From contig CAJFCV020000001.1 of assembly GCA_904066235.2 (NCBI GenBank), forward strand, positions 434,001 to 498,000: 64,000 nucleotides of DNA, in the 5' to 3' direction. Shown piece by piece: positions 47,143-56,960 of the stretch (position 1 is its first letter; the number at the start of each line of letters is the position of its first letter). The DNA is from Bursaphelenchus xylophilus. Its lineage: Eukaryota; Nematoda; Chromadorea; Rhabditida; Aphelenchoididae. The notes under the pieces were generated by a model, which searched no databases, was not told where the DNA came from, and was given only the letters and a program-made list of their open reading frames with translations. Made by a program: the position numbers and the translations under genes.

Positions 47143-47182
47143 CTCCCCGGCCGCCGGATACTTACTACTATACTACCAAGGA
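47143..47182 (-). pseudogene. tRNA-Asp pseudogene with internal deletion
   Basis: Both acceptor ends remain (CTCCCCGGCCG and ..ACTACCAAGGA) but ~32 nt covering the T-arm, variable loop and anticodon arm are gone; the break lies in a GGCCG/GGCG microhomology. The flanking CGTATTTTAC (47109) and AACACGG 5' flank show it descends from the same duplicated unit. Confidence 0.9.
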
Positions 47183-47199
47183 ACACGGTCATATTTTCC

Positions 47200-47943
47200 G
47201 CACAGTGCAGTTCTCCAAGATCATATTTTTTGCACCGTGCAATTAACAAAACTTTTTTTTCGCACTGTGCAGTTTTCCAAAATTACATTTTCCGCACAGT
47301 TCAGTTGTCTAAAGTCATTTTTTTGCTCATTGCTGTTTTTCAAAACTAATCTTCCGCACAGTGCAGTTCCCCCAGGCGATTTTTTCGCGCAGTGGAAATT
47401 TTCCAAAAACCGATTCTTTGCACCGTGCAGTCCCAAAAAGCCAACCTTTTCGCACTGTGCAGTTTTCCAGGAATCAATCTTTTGCACCGTGCAGTTTCCT
47501 AGAAACCCATCTTTCGCACAGTGCAGTTCCCAAAACCATATTTTTCTGCACCGTGCAGTTTCACAAAATTGTATTTTTTGCACTGTGCAGTTCTCCAAAC
47601 AGAAATTTTTTGCACCGTGCAGTTTTCCAAAATCAATTTTTTTCGCACAGTGCAGTTTTCTAAGAACAAATTGTTCGTACAGTGACAATTTCAAAATAAT
47701 ATTTTTTCGCACAGTGCAGATTTTAAAAACAAAGTTTTTGCACCGTGCAGTTTCTCAGAACCCAATTCTTTTCGCACAGTGCAGTTTTCCAAACTCGAAT
47801 TTTTTCGCACAGTGCATTTTCCCAAAACTATTTTTTGCACTGTGCAGTTTTCCAAAATCAAATTTTTTCGCACAGTGCAGTTTTCAAAGAACCAATTTTT
47901 CGCACTGTGCAAATTTCAAAAAAAAATCCATGCACAGTGCAGT
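47200..47943. repeat. GCACNGTGC cluster, ~33-bp units, inverse of the 27-kb array
   Basis: About 22 units of the form TTTTTCGCACAGTGCAGTTTTC-CAAAA. Read on the opposite strand this matches the unit of the 26.7-28.4 kb array. It starts directly after the tRNA-Asp pseudogene. Confidence 0.93.
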
Positions 47944-48546
47944 CAATTCAATGCCCTTGGCGGAAAGCCGGTCGCCCAAAAATGATGAGTGGAAAAGTGA
48001 GTAAACTTCGCAGTAATTTCGGCGGGTAATTTGCCTGTTGTTTACAGAATGCGCCACTCCAAAAGCGCCCAACAAAACCAAAAAAGTCTTTTGTTCGGAA
48101 CAGGTGTAATTATCGGCGCCACTTTTTGCCGTTGGAGCGCAAAAAGTTTTATGCAAATTCGACGCGAATTTACGCCGAGATCTTTAGGTCATTATAATTC
48201 ACAGCGTGATCAACGGCGATGATTTTTCGAGGAGAAACAGATATTAGAGGGATACAATTGGAATTACGGTAATTTATGGGGAAAAGGGACGTCGAAATTC
48301 AAAAATTTGCATAGATTAAGACAAAAGAAGCATTTAAAAGATAATAAAAATATATTTTGCCATTAAAAAAATTTCATTTTATTCAAAATTGGCCTTCTAA
48401 GTCATCATTTTAAACTACCAATTTTTGGCAGACTGCGCCCTACATTCATCCTGAATCTTCTGAAAATGTAAATTTCATGTGTTGTAGCCTCTTTTCTACT
48501 CATAAATTTTAAAATTCCATGGATTCCGCGGCTTCCTGCACTGTGT
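47944..48546. other. Non-repetitive island and tRNA-Asp 5' flank
   Basis: 47950-48235 is GC-richer and non-repetitive, with an open frame (48031-48222) that shows no domain; 48415-48546 is the conserved tRNA flank including GGCAGACTGCGCCCT (48427-48441). Confidence 0.4.
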
Positions 48547-48618
48547 TCCTCGGTAGTATAGTGGTAAGTATCCGCGCCTGTCACGTGCGAGACCCGGGTT
48601 CGATTCCCGGCCGGGGAG
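48547..48618 (+). tRNA. tRNA-Asp (GTC)
   Basis: Intact cloverleaf, same 72-nt sequence as the others. GCACTGTG in its 5' flank has replaced the usual CGTG just before TTCCTCGG. GTAAAATACG at 48654. Confidence 0.96.
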
Positions 48619-49742
48619 AAAACATTTTTTTGGGTTTCAAAAGAGGATATAAGGTAAAATACGGGCGAAATAATCAGTGGGTGTTATTTTAAAGTTGTTT
48701 GTCATCTATTTTACGCCCGATAAGAGGGAGTTATTGACTTTTTAGCAGAAAAATAATAAAAAAATGTAAATTTAATCGGAAAAATTCAAATTTCATCAAA
48801 AACGTTGAAATCAAAAAATCTATTTTATGTTTTTAAAGTGGTAAAATTCGCTGGGTGCTGATTTTTTCCCAAAAAACGATCCAATGAGGTTATATTCACC
48901 AGCTAAAATGATGGAGAGAAATTTTTTTTTTTGAAGGTATAAGCGATAAAACAGAATAATATACGAGTTGTACATCTTTTGACTTCTGTGTGACCCCTTC
49001 AAAAACCCGTATGCAAAGCTAAAATACGAATAAAATTTTTTTAAAAATTTTAAAAAATTAAAAAAAAAAATTAACCCTCTAAATAACCATCTATCTTTAT
49101 TTCCCTCTTGCTCATCCATAAAACAATAAAACAGTAAGAAAGAAGTCGGATAATAAAAAGAAAGGACGCAAGTTATAAGAGCTCGCCGAGAGTTTCGCAA
49201 AAATTGCGCCCTGAGGCGTGAAAGCGCGAGAGAATGATTTCAGTGGACATCCGATGACCTCAAAAATGTTTATACGCAATTATGGCGAGCCGAAAATAAC
49301 AATAAAACTTCGAAATTGCAAGGTTTTGAAAACGAATTTTTGGAAGAAAAATGAAAAATCGATAGTATATAAAAAAATATGCAAATTTTTCTCTCGAAAA
49401 AAGTGGCAATCTCAAAAAAAGGCCAAGAACAAAAAACCACCCAAGTTTAATCCGTTGCAAATCCCCCCACTCCCGATCGAATGGTCATTAATTTGGCCGG
49501 TCTGACCGGCTAATAACCTTTTCAATTGGGGATTACGCAATAAGTGGAGGTCGAACGAACAAGAGGAATATCACAATGAATATAATGAGAGGCGAGAAAT
49601 CGGGGAAAAAAGTTCAGTAAAAATCAAAAATTGCAAAAAAAATTTTTTAATGATTCAAAAAAAATTCTGTGAAAAAATGTGAAAAAATCAATCATAAAAA
49701 ATTTTTGTACCTTTTTTACCACATTTAATAAAAAAAACCGTT
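48619..49742. other. tRNA-Asp 3' flank and intergenic DNA, no gene seen
   Basis: 3' flank similarity runs to ~48790. An island at 49140-49600 (GAGCTCGCCGAGAG, TGGCCGGTCTGACCGGC, the last an inverted repeat) stands out from AT-rich surroundings. Confidence 0.4.
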
Positions 49743-50471
49743 TGCACAGTGAAACTTGCAAAAAAAGATCAAAACTTTTCCGCACTGTGCAAGGCTCTCA
49801 AACAGTTTTTTTCGCACAGTGCAGTTTTTCAAGAGCCAATTTTTGGCACAGTGCAATTGCTCAAAGTCATATTTTTTCGCACAGTGCAGTTCCTCAAAAT
49901 CATATTTTTTCGCACAGTGAAGTTTTTTAGAAACCAATTTTTTGCATAGTGCGGCTCCCCAAGATTATATTTTTCCGCACAGTGCAGTTTTCCAAAATCA
50001 AATTTTTTCGCACAGTGCAGTTTTTTAAAATCATTGTTTTCCGCACAGTGCAGTTTTCCAAACTCAAATTTTTTCGCACCGTGCAGTTGTCCAAAAACCA
50101 ATCTTTTGCACAGTGCAGTCCCTCAAAATCATAATTTTTCGCACAGTGCACTTTTCCAGAAACCAATCTTTCGCACCGTGCAGTTCCCAAGATCATACTT
50201 TTTTGCACAGTGCAGTTCCTCCGATTCATATCTTTCCGCACAGTGCAGTTTCCCAAAAACAATTTTTTGCACTGTGCAGTTCCTCCAAATCATCTTTTTT
50301 TGCACTGTGCAAGTCTTTCAAATAGTTTTTTTTCGCACAGTGCAGTTTTCCCAAACCTTTTCGCACTGTGCGAAGAGCGATGAGTCGCGAAGTCCACTGC
50401 ACAGTGCAAAAAGAAAATAAAACTATACTTGCACAGTGCAGATCAATTTGAACTAAAAGCCGCACTGTGCG
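49743..50471. repeat. GCACNGTGC cluster, same unit family and strand as the 47-kb array
   Basis: About 24 units with AAAATCATATTTTTTCGCAC then AGTGCAGTTCCTC. Spacing ~33 bp. Again the reverse complement of the 27-kb array unit. Confidence 0.93.
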
Positions 50472-51016
50472 CTTAAAAATCGCATGTTTTTCAATTTTCT
50501 ATCGCTTCCAAAGTCCTAAAAATTTACAAGAATTATTCCTTAGGGGCCAATAATTTTTTTCGGAAAGTCTTACAATTTTTTTGCTACCTTGGTAATGCGA
50601 AAAAAAGAAATTTTTATTGCCGGTTTCTTAGTAATAAAAATGAGAAAGGTTCCCGTTTATTTAGCCATAAACAAAGCTCATTAATTGGAAAGACCAAGAT
50701 TTTTTGGAGGACAAAAAAAAAAGTTGTTATTATATTTTTAACAAAAATCAAGTAAAAATCTACTGTAATTTGTATTTTAAGGTTTTTTTAAATAAATTTT
50801 ACCATAATTCTGGGTCATAAAACACAAAATTTCATGGATTGATTCGGACTTTTGACTATTACATTCCTTACATCACTATTTTTCGGCTTTAATTTCGGCA
50901 GACTGCGCCCTACATTCAATCTGAAAATTCTGAAAATGTAAAATTCATACGTTGTAGACACTTTTCTACTCATAAAATGTGAAATTCCATCGGTTCCGAG
51001 GCTTTTCGAACCGTGT
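50472..51016. other. AT-rich intergenic and tRNA-Asp 5' flank
   Basis: The conserved flank starts near 50850 and includes GGCAGACTGCGCCCT (50897-50911). Nothing else is recognised. Confidence 0.45.
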
Positions 51017-51088
51017 TCCTCGGTAGTATAGTGGTAAGTATCCGCGCCTGTCACGTGCGAGACCCGGGTTCGATTCCCGGCCGGGGAG
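51017..51088 (+). tRNA. tRNA-Asp (GTC)
   Basis: Intact copy. Forms an inverted pair with the copy at 52109: about 370 bp around each tRNA (50890-51240 and 51950-52320) are reverse complements, with ~700 bp between. Confidence 0.96.
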
Positions 51089-52108
51089 GAAACATTTTTA
51101 GGATTTTGAAAGTAAAATACATTTGAGAATTGCTTTTTTATGGCCTGTAATGATATTTAACATTGATTTTAGACATGAAAATGCCGAAATATTTGATTTT
51201 TTAGCAGAAAAATGATGAAAAATGTAAAAAATAGGCAGAAGATTGAAAAATACAGATTTTTCGCCAATTGAAAGGGTAAAATACGTGACTGAGCAAAATT
51301 CTATTAAATTCCTATGTTAGAAAATCGTATTTCAAGCCGCTAAGACCGGAAAATGTAGAAAACCAGTAATTTTTTGAGAATATGAGGTAAAATAAGAATT
51401 AAAGGAGATAAAGCCGATAAAATTGATTGCAAAAATAACCAAATCTTGTAATTAGAAGCCAGCTAACAACATAATTCGCCTTTGGAAAATTATTTTTTTG
51501 GAATTTTGTGGCTAAAATCATCAAAAAAAAAGTATATTTTAGCTTCAAAGAATTGTTTTTCAAAAAAATTTATATTTCTACTGCCCATAAAACTAATTTT
51601 TATTTCAATTACCAGACTTTTTCTGGCATAAAAACCCCATTTTCTCGATCGGCTAAACGCGGATTTGTTCCGCTATTGCCAAAAAACAGAAGTGCAAACA
51701 CCCGGATAATACGAAAAGAATACGAAGAAGGCAAACAAAAAGGGCTTAGCATACGTAATACGAAGGTTTACACATATGTTCTTGGATAGAAAGTTGAAAA
51801 AAATCAAATTTTCAAAATTTTTTTTTTATTTTTTTTGAAATAAAATTGCATTATTTTTCCGGAAAGTCGAATTTATATGTTTCTACAGTAACTCTACATC
51901 GCTTTCGTCAAAATAAGACAAGTAGATTGGCAAGAAACTACTGTTTTTTTTCAATTTTTTGCCAATTTTTTACATTTTTCCTTATTTTTCTGATAAAGAA
52001 TGAAATATTTCTGCATTTTCAAGTCTAAAATTGATCACAAATATCTTTGCAAGCATTAAAAAAGCAATTCTCAAATGTATTTTACTTTTAAAATCCTAAA
52101 AATGTTTC
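51089..52108. other. Spacer between the inverted tRNA-Asp pair, no gene seen
   Basis: Both ends are tRNA 3' flanks (to 51240 and from 51950). The centre is AT-rich; the open frame at 51508-51789 shows no domain. Confidence 0.45.
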
Positions 52109-52180
52109 CTCCCCGGCCGGGAATCGAACCCGGGTCTCGCACGTGACAGGCGCGGATACTTACCACTATACTACCGAGGA
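52109..52180 (-). tRNA. tRNA-Asp (GTC)
   Basis: Intact copy facing the one at 51017. Its 5' flank (52181-52320) carries AGGGCGCAGTCTGCC at 52286-52300. Confidence 0.96.
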
Positions 52181-53320
52181 ACACAATGCGAGAAGCCTCG
52201 GAATCCACGGAATTTTGTATTTTATGAGTAGAAAAGAGTCTACAACATATAAATTTTACATTTTCAGAACTTTCAGGATGAACGTAGGGCGCAGTCTGCC
52301 AAAAATTGATAGTTAAAAATGATGACAAGAAAAGCCAATTTTGAATAAAATGACTAATAAAAGTAACAAGGGAAGTACCCACAAATGCGACGTTCAAACC
52401 ATAATAAAACTTGGCACAAATTTTGAGAAATTTTACGAATATTCCCCTCACTGATAAGTCGCGAAAACAAATACAAACCGCAGGTCGTAAAATTGGGGTG
52501 GTCGATAACGCCGCGGAATTCCAAATTATACGACCTGCGTCTGTAATTATTCAAGTAAAAGATTGGTTTCGTACCTGGAGGAGCCATTGGCCGAAAAAAT
52601 ATCATCTGGCCGGGGAATTGGTAATTACTGGATTAAGTGAGGGTCACTTTTACGGGAAATAATTGTGCAAATTTTTGCAAGTTTTTTTGAGATGCGTAAA
52701 TTTTATGAAAATCAAAAAATTAAAAAATTAAAAAATATTTAAAAAATAAATTTTTAAAAAATCAAAAAATTAAATTAAAAGAACAAAATTAAAAAAAATT
52801 AAAATTAAAAAAATTAAAAAAACAAAAAATTAAATAAAAAAAATTAAATTGAAAAAAAAATTAAAATTGAAAAATAAAATAATAAAAAATAAGAAATTTG
52901 TTTTAAATTATGCAAATTTTTGCAATATTCAAATTTTTTAAACCATTAGAAATCTTTGATTTATGATTGAAAATAGTAAAAATGACAAAATCACAAAATT
53001 AAAAAAATTTTTTTTTGAGGACCCTATAAAATTACTCCAAATTTTTAAAAAATCAGCTCTAAATGTTTGCCAAAACACCACATCCACTTCAGAAAATAAA
53101 AAACACCCCGTAATTTCCGTCAACATCCATCAAAAGAGCTAACGAAATTAGAGTAATACTAATAAAGTAAGAATAGCCGAGCAATTTTTTAATAATATTA
53201 CTTCCTCCCAAAAAATAGAAAAATGATGGATAAGGGCTTCGAAATTATATTAGCCAGAATTTCTATATCCTTTTTTAGTCAGTAAAGTAAATTAAAATAA
53301 GAAATATACGGCTTCTCTCT
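52181..53320. other. tRNA-Asp flank, island and low-complexity A/T
   Basis: 52440-52640 is non-repetitive; 52690-52910 is an AAATTAAAAAA-type simple repeat; the remainder is AT-rich. No gene seen. Confidence 0.45.
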
Positions 53321-54075
53321 TGCACTGTGCGGCGGAATTAATTTTGCACAGTGCAATCAAAAAGAAATTTTGCACTGTGCGGTTAAAAAGTTTTTTGCAC
53401 AGTGCGTTCAAAAAGTATTTTGCACAGTGCAATCAAAAGAAATTTGCACTGTGCGGAAAAAATGATTTTGCACGGTGCAATCCAACGAAAGTCTGCACTG
53501 TGCAATCCGAAAATTATTTTGCACAGTGCGTTCCGAATTTTTTGTCGCGCAATGGAAAAGCAACTTTGCACGGTGCAATCAAAAGAAACTTGCAGTGTGC
53601 GGTAAAAAAATCGCGATCCGAAAAATATTTTGCACAGTGCAATCGAAAAATATTTTGCACAGTGCGGTCCGAAATTTTTTTTGCACAGTGCAATGGAAAA
53701 GCAGCTTTGCACGGTGCAATCAAAAGAAATTTGCACTGTGCGGTAAAAAAATCGCGATCCGAAAATTATTTTGCACAGTGCGGTCCGAAATTTTTTTTGC
53801 ACAGTGCAATGGAAAAGCAGCTTTGCACGGTGCAATCAAAAGAAATTTGCACTGTGCGGTAAAAAAATCGCGATCCGAAAATTATTTTGCACAGTGCGGT
53901 CCGAAATTTTTTTTTGCACAGTGCAATCGAAAAACAATTTTGCACGGTGCGGTGGGAAATTTTTTTGCACGGTGCGGTCAAAAAAGTTGTTCTTGCACTG
54001 TGCGGAAAAAAATTAATCTTGCACAGTGCGATCGACTTTTTTCGCACAGTGCAATCAAAAAAATTTTTTGCACGG
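53321..54075. repeat. GCACNGTGC cluster with a ~116-141-bp higher-order unit
   Basis: About 28 cores. The phrase AAAAAAATCGCGATCCGAAAA recurs near 53604, 53745 and 53861; each higher-order unit holds four cores in a fixed order (CA-GTGCGGTCC, CA-GTGCAATGG, CG-GTGCAATC, CT-GTGCGG). Confidence 0.93.
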
Positions 54076-54349
54076 TTGAAAAATTCATCGTAAAGATTTT
54101 TCTAATAATAAAAATCCGAAAATTTCTTACGGTAAAAGGGCGAAAATTCCAAATCCCCTGCAGCCAGGTGCACTCTCATTAACCTTCAAGATTAGACGAG
54201 AGCGGAAAAAATGGAAGTGTCAGTTTGATGAAGAGAGCCGAAGATCCGAATATAACAGATTAATAATCGGAAAACAAAAATCCATCAGCAATTTGTCAGA
54301 GAATTCGGAGATTGAGTGCTTAAAATACGCAAGCTTTAATCTCACATTT

Positions 54350-55277
54350 TGCACGGTGCATTAAAAAAAATTATTTTTTTTTAGATTACACCAATATAAA
54401 TTCTAAAAAAATATTGAATGCACAAAAAATCAAAAAAATCTGCACTGTGCAACTTTTTTTTATTCAATTTTGTGCTTGCACGGTGCAAAAGAATCTATTT
54501 TTATTACTGCACAGTGCAAAATCCCGAAATCCATCTGCACGGTGCATCGAAAAGAACGTTTGAAAAAACTGCACTGTGCGTTAAAAGAAAGGGTTCAATC
54601 TTTTTTGTCGCGAAAACAGAGTCATTCCATAGCGACAGCACAGTGCAAGCGACAAAAAACAAATTGCACGGTGCGGAAAAAACAAATCGAGAAAAAATGC
54701 ACTGTGCAGACAACAAAAAATTCTGCACCGTGCAGTCAAAAAACCATTAATTTTTCGCACAGTGCAAGCGACAAAACTTTCTCGCAAAACGAGAAAAAAT
54801 GCACTGTGCAGAAGATAAAACAATTTTGCACAGTGCAAAAAACAATCCAAAAATTTGCATTGTGCAGTAAGAAAATCATCCATTTTTCGCACAGTGCAAG
54901 CGACAAAAAACGAATTTGCACGGTGCGGAAATACAAAGCGAGAAAAAACTGCACAGTGAAAAAAAAATATCCAAAAAAACTGCACTGTGCAGTCAAAAAA
55001 CCATTAATTTTTCGCACTGTGCAAGCGACAAAAAGCGCATCGCGAAGAAAAATGCACTGTGCAGACGATAAAAAACTTCTGCACAGTGCAAAAAGCCCTC
55101 CAAAAAAACTGCACTGTGCAGTCAAAAAACCATAAATCTTTCGCACAGTGCAAGCGACAAAAAGCAAAATGAGAAAAAATGCACTGTGCAGACAACAAAA
55201 AATTCTGCACTGTGCAAAAAATCACCGAAAAACTGCACTGTGCAGTCAAAATATCATCCATTTTTCGCACAGTGCAT
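54350..55277. repeat. GCACNGTGC cluster with a ~127-bp higher-order unit
   Basis: About 34 cores. CGCACAGTGCAAGCGACAAAA recurs near 54758, 54888, 55013 (CTG variant) and 55141; each unit continues AAATGCACTGTGCAGAC, a core with AAAA spacers, then GTGCAGTCAAAA..CCAT. Confidence 0.93.
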
Positions 55278-55585
55278 TACAAAACCCCCTCTCCAAGAAC
55301 AACCTTGTCCGATACGCACGAAAGAGGCACCTGTTTAGAGAGTGTTCGGTCGTCGATCCATCTTTATCCGCCTCTAATCCGTCAAGAGGGAAAGTCGAAG
55401 GACAAAAGCGGAGAAAGTAATGAATGCAAGCGATGGCCGGCTGCGCAAGAGTGAAAATATATTTGCATATTCACTGTAGGCGACGAAAATAAAATGTAAA
55501 TAAAAGCGGAGGGACTGAAATCTCGGAATATTTTTTGCAATTAAACCTCTGTTGGGCGAACAGTGCAAAATCGGAGGTTTTGATG
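55278..55585. other. Non-repetitive intergenic island
   Basis: GC-richer stretch (CCTCTAATCCGTCAAGAGG is an inverted repeat) between two clusters; no coding signal. Confidence 0.3.
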
Positions 55586-56255
55586 ACTGCACTGTGCGGT
55601 GGAAAATTGAGCTCAATTTTTAGTGAATTTCAATTGAAAATCGCTGAAAAAAGGTTTAAAAACACTTCGTGTATCGTCATTGTACACGATAACATTTGAT
55701 TTTATATCAAAAAAGTTTTTATTGAATAGGAAACGCGATTTTTTGAAAATCTGCACTGTGCGGTGGAAAATGGAGATCAATTTTTAGAAAATTTCGAAAT
55801 GAAAATCGCTGAAAAAATCTTTAAAAACGTCTTGTATATCGTCTTTGTACACAATGACATTTGATTTTATATCAAAAAAGTTTTTATTGACTAGAAAACG
55901 AGATTTTTTGAAAATCTGCACTGTGCGGTTAAGAACGAACCTCAATTTTTAGTCAATTTTGAATTGAAAATTGATGAAAAAAGTTTTAAAAACACTTCGT
56001 ATATGGTCATTGCACGTAATGAAACTTTATTTTATTCCGAAAATATTTTTACTCTCGAAAAAACGAGATTTTTTAAAAATCTGCACTGTGCAAAAAATTC
56101 CACTTGAATTTTATGGACCCTAAGGGCATGGAAAACAAAATGTGATGGGATAGAAATAAAAGGTAGATAATTATGCCCACGTCAAGAAAAAAATTTTTTG
56201 CAAAAGTTGGATATTTCGCACAGTGCAAAAAAAATGTTCCACTGCACCGTGCAGT
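55586..56255. repeat. ~165-bp composite tandem repeat, three units plus cores
   Basis: CTGCACTGTGCGGT starts at ~55587, 55751, 55916 and 56081 (164-165 bp). Units share AATTGAAAAT.GCTGAAAAAA, TTTAAAAAC.CTTCGT.TAT.GTCATTG and ATCAAAAAAGTTTTTATTGA. Two extra cores follow at 56218 and 56243. Confidence 0.9.
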
Positions 56256-56960
56256 CTTCAAAACTTTTGATTTCACCAAAAATACTGCTAATAATTAGGT
56301 CGAAAGCGTAAAATAAGACAGCCAAGAGGCTCTTGGTCCATATTTTTATCTAATGCGCCGTAGGCAACAGCCTGCAAAGTCGGTTCTATCGTATTTCGTA
56401 TCTCTTTTGCGGCGTTTTCCATATGAAGCGTTAAATCCCTTGGAAAGCGCTTGTTCAGCCGGGATTATTGTCTCACTATTGTTTCCGGCTCGACTTTATT
56501 GCACTTGGTTGGTAATTGCGCGGCGAAAATGAAGCTTGCTCATTACGAGGAGAGCTCATTATAATTGACTGACAGCCAAATTTTGGGCAAACCCTAAGGA
56601 GCTTGATAGTAAAAATGAGGCAATGAGGTCTGAGGGACCTACCGAGACAAAAATTTCGGCTTGAACAGCCTTTATTTTCTCAAAAAACTACAAAAGTTAT
56701 ATTACACATGACAATTTAATGCAATTTGCCAAAAAGATCTGTGCTGTTTCATGCCAAGTAGCTTCAGAAATCTTAAACTAGGACATCCTCCCGTATTTTA
56801 CCCGTTTTTAGACCCATACCAACTTTCAAACCGAAATCCAATAATTTCCGTGACACTTCGCAATATTCTGTGGCATTTCGTCTAACTCCCCAAATTTATC
56901 GCAAAAATATTTTTTATCCCATTTTCGTCCAATTTGCTGTGGGTTTACCTTGTTTTTGAG
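56256..56960 (+). promoter_or_regulatory. bop-1 upstream region
   Basis: Non-repetitive at 56330-56640 (GCGCCGTAGGCAACAGCCTG, CTCATTACGAGGAGAGCTCATT). TTTTTGAG immediately before the ATG could serve as a trans-splice acceptor with almost no 5' UTR; this is weak. Confidence 0.35.

Noticed and set aside
47237..48004. 255-codon open frame (and 236-, 235-, 221- and 167-codon frames in other arrays)
   Set aside because: The translations are endless repeats of CTVQ, HSAV or LHCA, that is, the GCACNGTGC core read in different frames. Both strands are open, with no domain or splice context.
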